From: Pseudomonadota bacterium
GTDB lineage: Bacteria > Pseudomonadota > Gammaproteobacteria > Burkholderiales > Burkholderiaceae_C
DNA: 39,797 bases
Reading direction: 5' to 3'
Assembly: GCA_018240325.1 (NCBI GenBank)
Contig: JAFEFZ010000257.1
Coordinates: 1-39,797, forward strand
The first letter of the stretch is position 1; each line of letters begins with the position of its first letter. Below, piece after piece: positions 17,672 through 31,001 of the stretch. Under the pieces are notes generated by a model. It was not told the DNA's origin, made no database searches, and was given only the letters and a program-made list of their open reading frames with translations. A program made the position numbers and the translations under genes.

Positions 17672-17703
17672 CATTCCGCCCGAATCCCCTTGAAAGGCTG
17701 GAC

Positions 17704-18828
17704 ATGCAAACCCCCTTTCGCGCACGCACGCTGATCGCTGCCATGGGCCTTGCCGGCACCGTGTTCTTCGGCACCGCCGCCCACGCGCAAATCAAGATCG
17801 CGATGGTCATCCCGACCACCGGCGCGCTCACGCAGTACGGCGACATGATCAAGGAAGGCGCCATGACGGCGGTCGAGATGACCAATGCCGCCGGCGGCGT
17901 CAACGGCAAGAAGCTCGAACTCGTCGCGGTGGACGATGCCTGCGAGCCCAAGCAGGGCCCGGTGGCCGCCAACCGCGTGGTCAACGACAAGATCCACTAC
18001 GTGATCGGCCCGGTCTGCTCGGGCGCGGCCATTGCCGCCGCGCCGGTCTACAACAACGAAGGGGTCGTCGCCATCACGCCGTCGGCGACTTCGCCGGCAC
18101 TGACCGACGGCAAGAACTTCCACTTCATCTTCCGCACCATCGGCCGCGACGACCAGCAAGGGCCGGTGGCGGCGCAGTTCATCATCGACCACATCAAGCC
18201 CAAGAAGGTGGCGGTGCTGCACGACAAGCAGTCGTACGGCCAGGGCATCGCGGCGTCGGTGCGCGACGGACTGAAGAAGGCCAAGGTCGACGTGGTGCTG
18301 TTCGAGGGCATCAACGCCGGCGACAGCGACTATTCGGCGGTGATCACCAAGCTCAAGGCCGCCGGCGTCGATTTCGTCTACTTCGGCGGCTATCACCCCG
18401 AGATGGGCCTGCTGCTGCGCCAGGCCGCGGAACAAGGGCTGAAGGTGCGCATGATGGGCCCCGAGGGCGTCGGCAACCCCGAGATCAACGCGATCGGCGG
18501 CAACGCCGTCGAAGGCATGCTGCTGACGCTGCCGGCCGACTTCTCCGCCAACCCGAAGAACGCCGCGGTCGTGAAGGCGTTCAAGGACAAGAACCGCAAT
18601 CCGTCGGGCGCGTTCCAACTGACCTCGTTCGCCGCCGCGCAGGCGCTGGTGGCCGGCATCAAGGCCGCCGGCGACAACCCGGCCAAGGTCGCCGACTATC
18701 TGCACAAGGCCACCGTGGACACCGTGATCGGCCCGATCTCGTGGAACAAGCAGGGCGACCTCAACGCCTTCGAGTTCCAGGTGTTCCAGTGGCACAAGGA
18801 CGGATCCAGGACGCCGGCGATCAAGTAG
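17704..18828 (+). CDS. livK: Branched-chain amino-acid ABC transporter, periplasmic binding protein
   Basis: The 374-residue precursor has a Sec signal peptide with a likely cut after AHA at residue 28. The mature protein is a type I periplasmic binding protein of the LivJ/LivK family (IKIAMVIPTTGALTQYGDMIKEGAMTA at its start). It captures the substrate and hands it to LivHM. The ligand may be leucine, isoleucine or valine, but many relatives bind aromatic acids, amides or urea, so the ligand is uncertain. It is the first gene of livK-HMGF, with a GAAAGG ribosome-binding site. A stem-loop after the gene would favour more LivK than LivHMGF. Confidence 0.88.
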   Translation: MQTPFRARTLIAAMGLAGTVFFGTAAHAQIKIAMVIPTTGALTQYGDMIKEGAMTAVEMTNAAGGVNGKKLELVAVDDACEPKQGPVAANRVVNDKIHYVIGPVCSGAAIAAAPVYNNEGVVAITPSATSPALTDGKNFHFIFRTIGRDDQQGPVAAQFIIDHIKPKKVAVLHDKQSYGQGIAASVRDGLKKAKVDVVLFEGINAGDSDYSAVITKLKAAGVDFVYFGGYHPEMGLLLRQAAEQGLKVRMMGPEGVGNPEINAIGGNAVEGMLLTLPADFSANPKNAAVVKAFKDKNRNPSGAFQLTSFAAAQALVAGIKAAGDNPAKVADYLHKATVDTVIGPISWNKQGDLNAFEFQVFQWHKDGSRTPAIK

Positions 18829-18849
18829 GCCGCCGCCGCACTCGACCCC

Positions 18850-18888
18850 CGGGGCAGGACGCACGCAAACCCAGCGGCTCCTGCCCCG
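18850..18888 (+). terminator. Attenuating stem-loop between livK and livH
   Basis: Perfect 10-bp arms (CGGGGCAGGA at 18850-18859, complement at 18879-18888) around a 19-base loop, followed by tttgctt. It lies 22 bases after the livK stop. Such a partial terminator or 3'-end stabiliser after a binding-protein gene is a common way to make the binding protein in excess. Confidence 0.5.
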
Positions 18889-18949
18889 TTTGCTTGACCG
18901 CAGCGGTTCGCGCGCCGGCCCGGCGCACCCCGCAGCAGAAGGAGGCGCG

Positions 18950-21143
<2,194 letters not shown>

Positions 21144-21147
<4 letters not shown>

Positions 21148-21907
21148 GCGGCCTGCTGCTCGAGGTGCGCGACCTGAGCATGCGCTTCGGCGGCCTGCTG
21201 GCCGTCGACGGCGTGTCGCTGTCGCTGCGGGCGCGGGAGATCTTCGCCGTGATCGGGCCCAACGGCGCCGGCAAGACGACCGTGTTCAACTGCGTCAGCG
21301 GCTTCTACCGCCCGACCAGCGGCGCGATCACCCTCGAAGGGCAGTCGATCGCCGGGCTGGGCAGCCACAGCGTGGCCCGTCGCGGCATCGTGCGCACCTT
21401 CCAGAACGTGCGCCTGTTCAAGAGCATGACCGCGCTCGAGAACCTGCTGGCGGCACAGCACAACCGGCTCAACCGCTCGGTGCTCGGCGGGCTGTTCAAC
21501 ACGCCCGGCTACCGCCGGCGCGAGCGCGACGCGGTCGACCGCGCGCTGAAATGGCTCGACTTCATGGGCCTGCGCGAGTTCGTCAACCGCGAGGCCGGCA
21601 ACCTGGCCTACGGCCACCAGCGCCGGCTGGAGATCGCGCGCTGCATGATCACCGAGCCCAAGCTGCTGATGCTCGACGAACCTGCCGCCGGCCTGAACCC
21701 GCAGGAGAAGAAGGAACTGCAGCAGCTGATCGAGCGCCTGCGCAGCGAGTTCGGCGTGACGGTGCTGCTGATCGAGCACGACATGGGGCTGGTGATGGGG
21801 GTGTCCGAGCGCATCCTGGTGATGGAGCACGGCCGGCCGATCGCCGAGGGCGAGCCCGACGCCATCCGCAACGACGAGCACGTGATCAAAGCCTATCTGG
21901 GGGAAGC

Positions 21908-21911
<4 letters not shown>
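21144..21911 (+). CDS. livG: Branched-chain amino-acid ABC transporter ATP-binding protein LivG
   Basis: The 255-residue ATPase has Walker [10 protein letters not shown], the LivG-type signature [13 protein letters not shown] (in place of LSGGQ), Walker [14 protein letters not shown] and the switch His in [10 protein letters not shown]. It powers transport with LivF. The ATG at 21144 sits inside the livM stop (ATGA overlap). Confidence 0.95.
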
Positions 21912-22627
<716 letters not shown>

Positions 22628-22802
22628 ACGCCCGCGCCGCCGGTGTCGGCAGGCCCCATCCGGGAGCCGATCGGCGCCGGGCCGCCCAGCGTGTCCGGCG
22701 TCGCAACGGCCCGCACGGCTGCCGCCCGACCGTAGGCGCACCCCCTTGCCGAACGCCCATCGCGCCCTCGCGGTACGCGGCGGCGTGTAGGCTTCGGACC
22801 GC

Positions 22803-22822
22803 GCGCCATGACCTCATGGCGC
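22803..22822. promoter_or_regulatory. 20-bp palindrome upstream of the cupin gene
   Basis: GCGCCATGA at 22803-22811 is perfectly mirrored at 22814-22822 around a 2-base centre. It ends 18 bases before the cupin ATG and just before its ribosome-binding site, the typical place for a repressor operator or a structured leader. An in-frame ATG at 22808 lies inside it, but the downstream ATG has the better ribosome-binding site. Confidence 0.45.
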
Positions 22823-22840
22823 ATTCGACAGGAGACCGCG

Positions 22841-23173
22841 ATGGCACAACCGCACCTGGCCCCCGGCGAAGTCGGCAGCGTCCTGCCGCTGGGCGGCAAG
22901 CTGGCGCACACCCCTTCCTACGCGCTGCTCAAGGCGCCGCAGCTCGAGGTCATGCGCCTCGTGCTGCTCGCCGGCAAGACGATGCCCGGCCACCAAGTCG
23001 CAGGCGAGATCACGGTCCAGTGCCTGGAAGGCGTGGTCGACTTCCGTATCGGCGCAACCGTGCGCCGCCTGCGCGCCGGCGACTTCCTGCACCTGCGCGG
23101 CGGCGAGCCGCACGAGCTGACGGCCGTGGAGGACGCCTCGCTGCTGGTGACGGTCTGCCTCGTGCCCGCGTGA
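22841..23173 (+). CDS. Small single-domain cupin protein
   Basis: The 110-residue protein is one cupin barrel. Motif 1 reads PGHQVAGEITVQCLEGVVDF, with one His and a Glu but not the usual second His of HxH. Motif 2 reads GDFLHLRGGEPHEL and supplies another His. A metal site with fewer ligands, or a non-catalytic binding role, is possible. The ATG at 22841 has an AGGAG site. It stands alone after the liv operon and has a palindrome directly upstream. Function unknown. Confidence 0.82.
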   Translation: MAQPHLAPGEVGSVLPLGGKLAHTPSYALLKAPQLEVMRLVLLAGKTMPGHQVAGEITVQCLEGVVDFRIGATVRRLRAGDFLHLRGGEPHELTAVEDASLLVTVCLVPA

Positions 23174-23261
23174 GCGCCCGCATCGCAGCGCGGCGCGCGC
23201 GGGCACCGGCGCCGCACCGGCCGGCGGGCCGGGCGGCCTGGATTCGTGGCACGATGGCGCC

Positions 23262-24014
23262 ATGAACGCCCTGATGTCGCTTCGCCCGCTGCTCGCCGCA
23301 GCCCTGCTCGCCGCCGCGTCCGCCGCCGGTGCCCAACCCACGGCCGCGCCGCTGACGGCCCAGCAGATCGCCACGATCGTCGCGAGCCCCGAACGCAGCG
23401 AGGCCGACCGCATCAACGACCGGCGGCGCAAGCCCGAGCAGATGCTCGCCTTCATCGGCATCCGGCCGGGCATCGTCGCGCTCGACGTGGTCGCCGGCGG
23501 CGGCTACACGAGCGAGTTGCTCGGCCGGTCGACCGGCCCGTCGGGCCGGGTGTACGCCCAGGGCAGTTCGCCGCCGCGGCCGGCGCTCGCGGCGCGCATC
23601 GCCGCCCCGCAGCCGGGCAACCTCGTCGCCGTGGTGCAGCCGTTCGACGACCCGGTCCCGCCCGACGTCGCCGCCGGCGGGCTCGATCTGGTGACGCTGA
23701 TGTTCAACTACCACGACCTGGCCGGCGCCGGCGTCGATCGCGAGCGCATGAACCGCGCGATCTTCGCCGCGCTCAGGCCCGGCGGCTTCTACGTGGTGGC
23801 CGACCATGCGGCGCAGCCCGGCAGCGACGCCTCCACCGGCAAGACGCTGCACCGGATCGACGAGAAGCTGGTCCGCGACGAGATCGAGCGCGCCGGCTTC
23901 AAGCTGGCCGCGCAGGGCGACTTCCTGCGCAACCCGGCCGATCCGCGCGATCGCGAGACGCCCGATCCGCCGATGCCCAAGGACGAATTCGTGCTGAAGT
24001 TCGTCAAGCCCTGA
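23262..24014 (+). CDS. Exported class I methyltransferase-like protein (COG4798-like)
   Basis: The 250-residue protein begins with a Sec-type signal peptide (Ala/Leu-rich to about residue 24, cut near AGA). A methyltransferase-like Rossmann core follows: PGIVALDVVAGGGYTSELLGRS stands where the SAM motif I would be, then LVTLMFNYHDL and ALRPGGFYVVADH. This matches the predicted methyltransferases of the COG4798 type. SAM is not known to occur in the periplasm, so catalysis there is doubtful and another ligand may bind. It converges with the asparaginase gene. Confidence 0.78.
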   Translation: MNALMSLRPLLAAALLAAASAAGAQPTAAPLTAQQIATIVASPERSEADRINDRRRKPEQMLAFIGIRPGIVALDVVAGGGYTSELLGRSTGPSGRVYAQGSSPPRPALAARIAAPQPGNLVAVVQPFDDPVPPDVAAGGLDLVTLMFNYHDLAGAGVDRERMNRAIFAALRPGGFYVVADHAAQPGSDASTGKTLHRIDEKLVRDEIERAGFKLAAQGDFLRNPADPRDRETPDPPMPKDEFVLKFVKP

Positions 24015-24074
24015 AGCTGAGCGGGCTGCGCGCCGCCGCCTCGGCGACGGGCCGCCCGGACCGGCACCGGTCGA

Positions 24075-25849
<1,775 letters not shown>

Positions 25850-26456
25850 CGCCGGCGCGGCTTGGGTGCGGATGCTGCGCACGATTGTGCGGCAACGCTG
25901 CGGCAGCGCCCGCGCACGGCCGATCGGCCCAGCGGGCCGCGACCGGTACCATGCCGTCGGCTGGGCAGGCCGCGGCTGCAAGCGCGACGACGACCTCGGC
26001 GCCGAGGCATCGCCGAAGCCTGCATCGGCCTGCTTCTCGATCGGCCGCAGCATCGGTCGATTCGGCGGCTGCCGGACTGGCCGCAAGCGCCGGGCGGCAG
26101 GGCTCGGCCCGCGATGCGCATCCGCCGGAAAGCGATCTTCGCCCACGTGTTGGCCGTGGTGCACGCCGAGGTCTGCGCCGACGCGGTCACGTTGACCGAC
26201 GCGTGCGAGTTCGGCAACCGCGCCGGTCTGGACACCTGTGCCGCCGCAGCGCACGCGAGTTCGGCCGCCGCACCCAGGCCGGCATGGCTGGCCTCAATGG
26301 GCCGACACCGCGGCCGGCGCGGTCGCCAAGCTCGCGGACGCCGATTCGCCGCCGCGGGTGATGGGCAAGCGGCGCCCGGCAAGGGCCGCGATCGGGCCAG
26401 AATGCACGGGCGCCACCTGTCGTGTCGCGGCCCAACATTTCAGGAAGGTCCATCGC
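25850..26456. other. Long gap with a possible broken coding remnant
   Basis: No intact gene is seen in these 607 bp. From 26114 in the plus direction, 36 of the first 37 codons end in G or C, the bias of genuine genes here, and the reading then appears to shift by one base near 26290 into a second biased stretch to about 26400. I could not match either piece to a family. The last part should hold the promoter of the gene at 26457. Confidence 0.35.
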
Positions 26457-27416
26457 ATGAACCGCCGCCCCGTCCTCCTCGCCCTGAGCGGCCTGCTCGG
26501 CCTGGCCGCCATGACAGCCAATGCCCAGCAGGACTATCCGACCCGCCCCATCACCCTCGTCGTGCCCTATGCGCCCGGCGGCACCACCGACATCCTCGGG
26601 CGCGCCTTTGCGCAGAGCATGAGCAAGACGCTCAAGCAGCCGGTGGTCGTCGAGAACAAGCCCGGCGCCGGCGGCACGCAGAGCGTGCTCGACATGCGCA
26701 ACACCAAGCCCGACGGCTACCGCCTGGCGCTGATCCCGGTGAGCGTGTTCCGCCAGCCCTACGTGCAGAAGGTGCAGTACGACCCCATCAGCGACCTGAC
26801 CTACGTCGCGTCCTTCTCGGCCTACGACTTCATCCTCGCGGCGGCCGCCGATTCGCCCTACAAGACGCTGCAGGATCTGGTGGCCGATGCCCGCAAGAAC
26901 CCCGGCAGCGTGGAGTACGGCACGCCCGGCAAGAACACCGGCAACCACGTGGCCGGCGCGCTGCTCGCCAAGGCCGCGGGCATCAAGCTGATCCACATCC
27001 CCTTCAAGGGCGATTCGGAAGCCATCAACGCGCTGCTGGCCGGGCACATCAAGGCGGCGATCCTCACCAACGGCGTCCTGACCTTCATGGACGCCGGCAA
27101 GGTGCGCGCGCTGGCGATCGCCGCCGATTCGCGCCCCGCGGCCTTCGCCAAGGTGCCCACGTTCAAGGAGGCAGGCTACGACGTCGTCATCCCGTCGCCG
27201 CTGGGCATCGCCGGCCCCAAGGGCCTGCCGGAGCCCATCGTGGCGAAGCTGGACGCCGCCGTGAAGGCCGCGCTGGACGACCCCGAAGTCAAGAAGACGA
27301 TGGCCAACTACGGCGTGCGCAGCGACTACCGCGACCACAAGGCCTATGCCGAGTTCGCCCGCAAGGCCTTCGCCGAAGAGAAGGACATCGTCACCGGCCT
27401 CGGGCTGAACGAATAG
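26457..27416 (+). CDS. Bug-family tripartite tricarboxylate transporter substrate-binding protein
   Basis: The 319-residue precursor has a signal peptide with a likely cut after ANA at residue 23. The mature start YPTRPITLVVPYAPGGTTDILGR and VVVENKPGAGGT are hallmarks of the TctC/Bug family, which is greatly expanded in Burkholderiales and binds carboxylates or similar small ligands in the periplasm. No TctA/TctB membrane genes are in the window, so it is an orphan receptor, as most Bug proteins are. A GGAAGG site precedes the ATG. The crotonase gene 254 bp downstream may belong to the same unit and suggests a CoA-linked acid as ligand. Confidence 0.92.
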   Translation: MNRRPVLLALSGLLGLAAMTANAQQDYPTRPITLVVPYAPGGTTDILGRAFAQSMSKTLKQPVVVENKPGAGGTQSVLDMRNTKPDGYRLALIPVSVFRQPYVQKVQYDPISDLTYVASFSAYDFILAAAADSPYKTLQDLVADARKNPGSVEYGTPGKNTGNHVAGALLAKAAGIKLIHIPFKGDSEAINALLAGHIKAAILTNGVLTFMDAGKVRALAIAADSRPAAFAKVPTFKEAGYDVVIPSPLGIAGPKGLPEPIVAKLDAAVKAALDDPEVKKTMANYGVRSDYRDHKAYAEFARKAFAEEKDIVTGLGLNE

Positions 27417-27670
27417 CCGCTGCCGGCTGCGAGCGGTGCCGGCGATCGGCATCCGTCGACGCATTGCGCGCACCGGCGAGCCTGCAGGCGGCTCGTCGGG
27501 CAGCAGATCGAGTGCCGCGGCCGCGGGTCGCGCGCAGACGGCCTTGCCCCGCCGGCACCTGATCGGCGCCTGCTTCGGGACGCCGGCACTGGGCGGGCTC
27601 GAACGGAAACCGGCCTGGCGCACTCCAGCCGCTCGAGCCGGCGACTGCGCGCTTTGAAAGGAGACGGCCG

Positions 27671-28465
27671 ATGTATCAGGACATTCGGGTCGAGGCGGGC
27701 GACGAGGTGACCACCATCGTCATGGCGCGCCCAGAGCGGCGCAACGCCGTCGATGGGCGGATGGCAGGCGAGCTGGCCGACGCCTTCAGGGCATTCGATG
27801 CGTCCGGCGCCAAGGTGGCGGTGCTGTGGGGCGAAGGCGGCACGTTCTGCGCCGGCGCCGACCTGAAGGCCGTGGGCACCGAACGCGGCAATCGCACCGA
27901 GCCCCACGGCGACGGGCCTATGGGCATCACGCGCCTGCGGCTTTCCAAGCCGACGATCGCCGCGGTCAGCGGCCATGCCGTGGCGGGCGGGCTCGAGCTT
28001 GCCATCTGGTGCGATCTGCGCGTGGCCGAACGCAGCGCCGTCTTCGGCGTGTTCTGCCGCCGCTGGGGCGTGCCTCTGATCGACGGCGGCACGGTTCGCC
28101 TGCCGCGCCTGATCGGCCAGTCGCGCGCGATGGACATGATCCTCACCGGGCGTCCGGTCGCCGCCGACGAAGCCGAGCGTTTCGGCCTGGCCAATCGCGT
28201 CGTCCCCGACGGCGAGGCCCTTGCCACGGCGCAGGCGATGGCCGCGCAGATCGCCCGCTTCCCGCAGACCTGCATGCGCGGCGATCGCGCATCCATGCTG
28301 GCGCAGTGGGGCGTACCGGAGCAGGCCGCGATGGCGCATGAGTTCGTGATCGGCATGACCTCGCTGGAAACCGACGGCCGCAGCGGCGCCGGCGTCTTCG
28401 CGCGCGGAGCCGGACGGCACGGGAACTTCGGCGATTTCCGCCCGGGTGGCCCGATCGGCCGATAG
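27671..28465 (+). CDS. Crotonase/enoyl-CoA hydratase family protein
   Basis: The 264-residue protein has the oxyanion-hole motif FCAGADLKAV and the helix start GHAVAGGLELAIWCDLR. The first catalytic Glu of hydratases is kept (GLELA). The second is replaced: the usual FGQPE region reads FGVFCRRWGVPLIDGGT. Proteins with this variant are generally labelled enoyl-CoA hydratase without proof. The Asp in LIDGG could serve another chemistry. The ATG at 27671 has an AAAGGAG site. It follows the Bug protein gene after 254 bp in which I see no gene. Confidence 0.87.
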   Translation: MYQDIRVEAGDEVTTIVMARPERRNAVDGRMAGELADAFRAFDASGAKVAVLWGEGGTFCAGADLKAVGTERGNRTEPHGDGPMGITRLRLSKPTIAAVSGHAVAGGLELAIWCDLRVAERSAVFGVFCRRWGVPLIDGGTVRLPRLIGQSRAMDMILTGRPVAADEAERFGLANRVVPDGEALATAQAMAAQIARFPQTCMRGDRASMLAQWGVPEQAAMAHEFVIGMTSLETDGRSGAGVFARGAGRHGNFGDFRPGGPIGR

Positions 28466-28528
28466 CGTCGGCACGACCGCACAGCGCCGCGCGCGCTGCG
28501 GGACGCGGCACCTGAACCGATGCGAAGT

Positions 28529-29689
28529 TCAGCCGCCGAGGTTGACGCCGATCAGCCGCCCCAGCCCGTAGGTGATCGCCGCGGCGCCAAGGCCGATCGC
28601 CAACTGGCGGCTGCCGGCGAACAGCGGGTGGCGGCCGGTGAACAGGCTGGTCGCGGCGCCGATGGCGAACAGCGCCGCCGCGCTGCTGGCGATCGCGCCG
28701 ACCAGGGCCGGCCGGCCGTCGAGCAGGGCCAGCGGCGCCACCGGGAACAGCGCACCCAGCGCGAACAGGCCGAAGGACACCGCCGCCGCCGACGCGGCCG
28801 ACCCGCCGAGCTGCTGCGGGTCGATGCCCAGCTCCTCACGCGCCAGCGTGTCCAGCGCCGTGTCCGGGCGCGCCATCAGGCGATCGGCCAGCGCCTGCGC
28901 CTGCGCCTGCGACAGGCCCTTCGACTGGTAGATCAGCACCAGCTCGGCCTTCTCCTCTTCGGGCGCCTGCTCCAGCTCGTCCTTCTCGGTGGCGATCTGC
29001 GCGCGGTACAGCTCGCGCGAGCTGGTCACCGACAGCCACTCGCCCATCGCCATCGAGCACGCGCCGGCCACCAGCCCGGCAAGGCCGGTGACGAGCACGG
29101 TGCGCGTGTCGCCGGCCGCGCCGGCCACCCCGGCCACCAGGCTGAGGTTGGACACCAGCCCGTCGTTGGCGCCCAGCACCGCGGCGCGCAGCGTGTTGCC
29201 GCCGCTGCGGTGCCGGCCCTCGATGCGGCCGAGCACGCTGCCCGGCACGCCGGCCGAAGCCCTGGCGGCCAGCGCCTGCACGATGTGGGCATGCGAGCGC
29301 TCGGCCTGCGGCAGCCGCGCCGCCACCGCCTCGGGCTGGGCGTCGTACTGGCTGCTGTCGGCCCGCTCCAGCGTATGCACCACCGGCAGCACGAAGTCCG
29401 GGCCGAAGCGCCGCGCCAGCAGGCCGAGCATGCGGCTGCGCCAGCCCGGGCGGTGCGCGCCCGGCGGCTGGCCGATCGCCGCCAGCTGCCTGCGCCACAG
29501 CTCGGCATGCGCGTCCTCCACCGCGGCCAGCCGGCGGTAGACCTCGGCCACGGCCGGGTTGGGCTCGGCCTGCGCCAGCGCCCGGTACAGCGAGGCGCCG
29601 TCGAGCTCGCCCTGCAGGTTGGCGCGATAGCGCTCGCCGTCAGGGCCGGCCGGCTGTGCGCCGCCGCCCCCGGCACCGCCACCGCTCAT
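28529..29689 (-). CDS. Ferritin-like/VIT1 fusion, MbfA-type iron exporter
   Basis: The 386-residue protein joins a ferritin-like di-iron domain (about 1-150) with a VIT1/CCC1 membrane transporter domain (about 165-386). The first part has two ExxH motifs, EDAH and ERSH, plus paired Glu residues. The second part has the family core AAVLGANDGLVSNLSLVAGVAG, MGEWLSVTSSRELY and about five membrane segments. MbfA proteins of alphaproteobacteria have the same layout and export iron (or manganese) for peroxide resistance. The start codon overlaps the stop of the DUF2789 gene by four bases, so the two are translationally coupled. Confidence 0.88.
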   Translation of the reverse strand: MSGGGAGGGGAQPAGPDGERYRANLQGELDGASLYRALAQAEPNPAVAEVYRRLAAVEDAHAELWRRQLAAIGQPPGAHRPGWRSRMLGLLARRFGPDFVLPVVHTLERADSSQYDAQPEAVAARLPQAERSHAHIVQALAARASAGVPGSVLGRIEGRHRSGGNTLRAAVLGANDGLVSNLSLVAGVAGAAGDTRTVLVTGLAGLVAGACSMAMGEWLSVTSSRELYRAQIATEKDELEQAPEEEKAELVLIYQSKGLSQAQAQALADRLMARPDTALDTLAREELGIDPQQLGGSAASAAAVSFGLFALGALFPVAPLALLDGRPALVGAIASSAAALFAIGAATSLFTGRHPLFAGSRQLAIGLGAAAITYGLGRLIGVNLGG

Positions 29690-29919
29690 GCACGCAGCAT
29701 CAGGTTCAGCTGGTCGACGAGCTCGGCCCAGTCGGCGTCTTCGGCGACTTCCTCGCGCAGGAAGCGGGCCTGCGCCGGGCTCCAGAACGGCGCGTCGGCC
29801 AATGCCGTGCCGGCCGCCAGCGGCCGGTGCGCGGCAATGAAGGCTTCGATGCCGGCCGCATCGCCGGGCAGGCCGAGCTGCTCGAACAGGTTGCGCAGGC
29901 TGTGGGTGCCGGGTTCCAT
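29686..29919 (-). CDS. DUF2789 family small protein
   Basis: The 77-residue protein matches the DUF2789 pattern along its whole length: HSLRNLFEQLGLPGD, FIAAHRPL, APFWSPAQARFLREE and DADWAELVDQLN. Its function is not known. It is acidic and all-helical in appearance, with no signal or membrane segment. A GGGAGGG site precedes the ATG at 29919. The coupling to the iron exporter downstream suggests a shared role. The upstream LOG frame runs over almost the entire gene in another frame. Confidence 0.85.
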   Translation of the reverse strand: MEPGTHSLRNLFEQLGLPGDAAGIEAFIAAHRPLAAGTALADAPFWSPAQARFLREEVAEDADWAELVDQLNLMLRA

Positions 29920-30815
29920 CGCGAGGCCCTCCCTTTCGCGGCAAGCATACGCCGCGCCGGCGGGACGACGGTCCGGCGCGCCCATGCGCCGTGGAACGTG
30001 CCCAGACCGTTGCGTGCCAACGCCCTCCAGACCTCCTCGGCGGTCTGCGCGTACGCGAACAGGCCCAGGTGTGCGGGCGCGATCATGCCTTCGTCGAGCA
30101 AGGCCTCGAAGTCGATCACCCGCGTCCAGTAGGCCTTGTCGAACAGCACGATCGGGGTCGGCGGGCTCTTGCGCGTCTGCCGCAGGGTCAGGATCTCGAA
30201 CCGCTCGTCCAGCGTGCCGAAGCCGCCCGGGAAGATCGCCAACGCGCGGGCGCGCATCGCCAAGTGCATCTTGCGCATGGCGAAGTAGTGGAAGCGAAAG
30301 CAGAGCTCGGGCGTGATGTAGGCGTTCGGCTGCTGCTCGTCGGGCAGCGTGATGTTGAAGCCGATGCTGGGTGCCCCCGCCTCGCGCGCGCCGCGGTTCG
30401 CCGCCTCCATGATGCCCGGCCCGCCGCCGGTGGCGATGACGTTGTCGCGCCAACGATGCGCCGGCGACAGCGCGCCGCCGCGCTCCGAGGCGATGCGCCC
30501 GAACTCGCGCGCGGCCTCGTACCAGGCCGCGCGCCGGGCCAGCCGCTCGGGCTCCGCGTGATCGCCCGCCGCCACGGCCGCCTGCCGCGCGTCGGCCAGT
30601 TGTTCCGGCGACAGCACGCGCGCGCTGCCGAACACGATCACAGTCGAGCGGATGCCCCAGTCCCGCAGCAGCAGTTCCGCCTTCGCGTATTCGAGCGCGA
30701 AGCGCGTGGCGCGCATCTCGTCGCGCCGCAGGAACTGCGTGCCCTCGACCGGCAGCAGGTAGCTCGGCGACTTCATCTGCGCGCTGCGGTCGTCCTGGCC
30801 TTCTGCTTCGGGCAT
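29706..30815 (-). CDS. LOG family (cytokinin-activating enzyme-like) protein with long out-of-frame tail
   Basis: The LOG domain (about residues 40-270) has GGGPGIMEAANRGA and PGGFGTLDERFE, the signature of nucleoside 5'-monophosphate phosphoribohydrolases, which free a base from its ribose phosphate. The natural end should be near 30000 after TAEEVWRALARNG. No stop codon occurs in any of the three frames from there to the DUF2789 start, so the frame continues for about 100 low-complexity residues and stops at 29706, covering 214 bases of DUF2789. The true end may therefore be as given, or a stop may have been lost. The ATG at 30815 has a GAGGAA site. Confidence 0.78.
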   Translation of the reverse strand: MPEAEGQDDRSAQMKSPSYLLPVEGTQFLRRDEMRATRFALEYAKAELLLRDWGIRSTVIVFGSARVLSPEQLADARQAAVAAGDHAEPERLARRAAWYEAAREFGRIASERGGALSPAHRWRDNVIATGGGPGIMEAANRGAREAGAPSIGFNITLPDEQQPNAYITPELCFRFHYFAMRKMHLAMRARALAIFPGGFGTLDERFEILTLRQTRKSPPTPIVLFDKAYWTRVIDFEALLDEGMIAPAHLGLFAYAQTAEEVWRALARNGLGTFHGAWARRTVVPPARRMLAAKGRASRWNPAPTACATCSSSSACPAMRPASKPSLPRTGRWRPARHWPTRRSGARRRPASCARKSPKTPTGPSSSTS

Positions 30816-31001
30816 CGGTGTTCCTCATCGGGCGATCGGGCCGATCGCGGTCGGGACACGATTGTGCAGAAGGGGGGCAACCCGGGTCCCTCATGCCGGC
30901 CAGGTGGGCGGCACCGCCGCTTCGTCGGCAGGCAGCCCGATTCCCGAATCTTCCAGCGCCGTTCTCGAGGACTCGACGAGCGGTCAGCGCTTGTTCGTTG
31001 G

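Noticed and set aside
15203-17725. An 840-codon minus-strand frame that looks like a fusion of two proteins
   Set aside because: Only the part from 16552 down is a real protein; the upstream part is the SDR gene read in the wrong frame. It is not a fusion.
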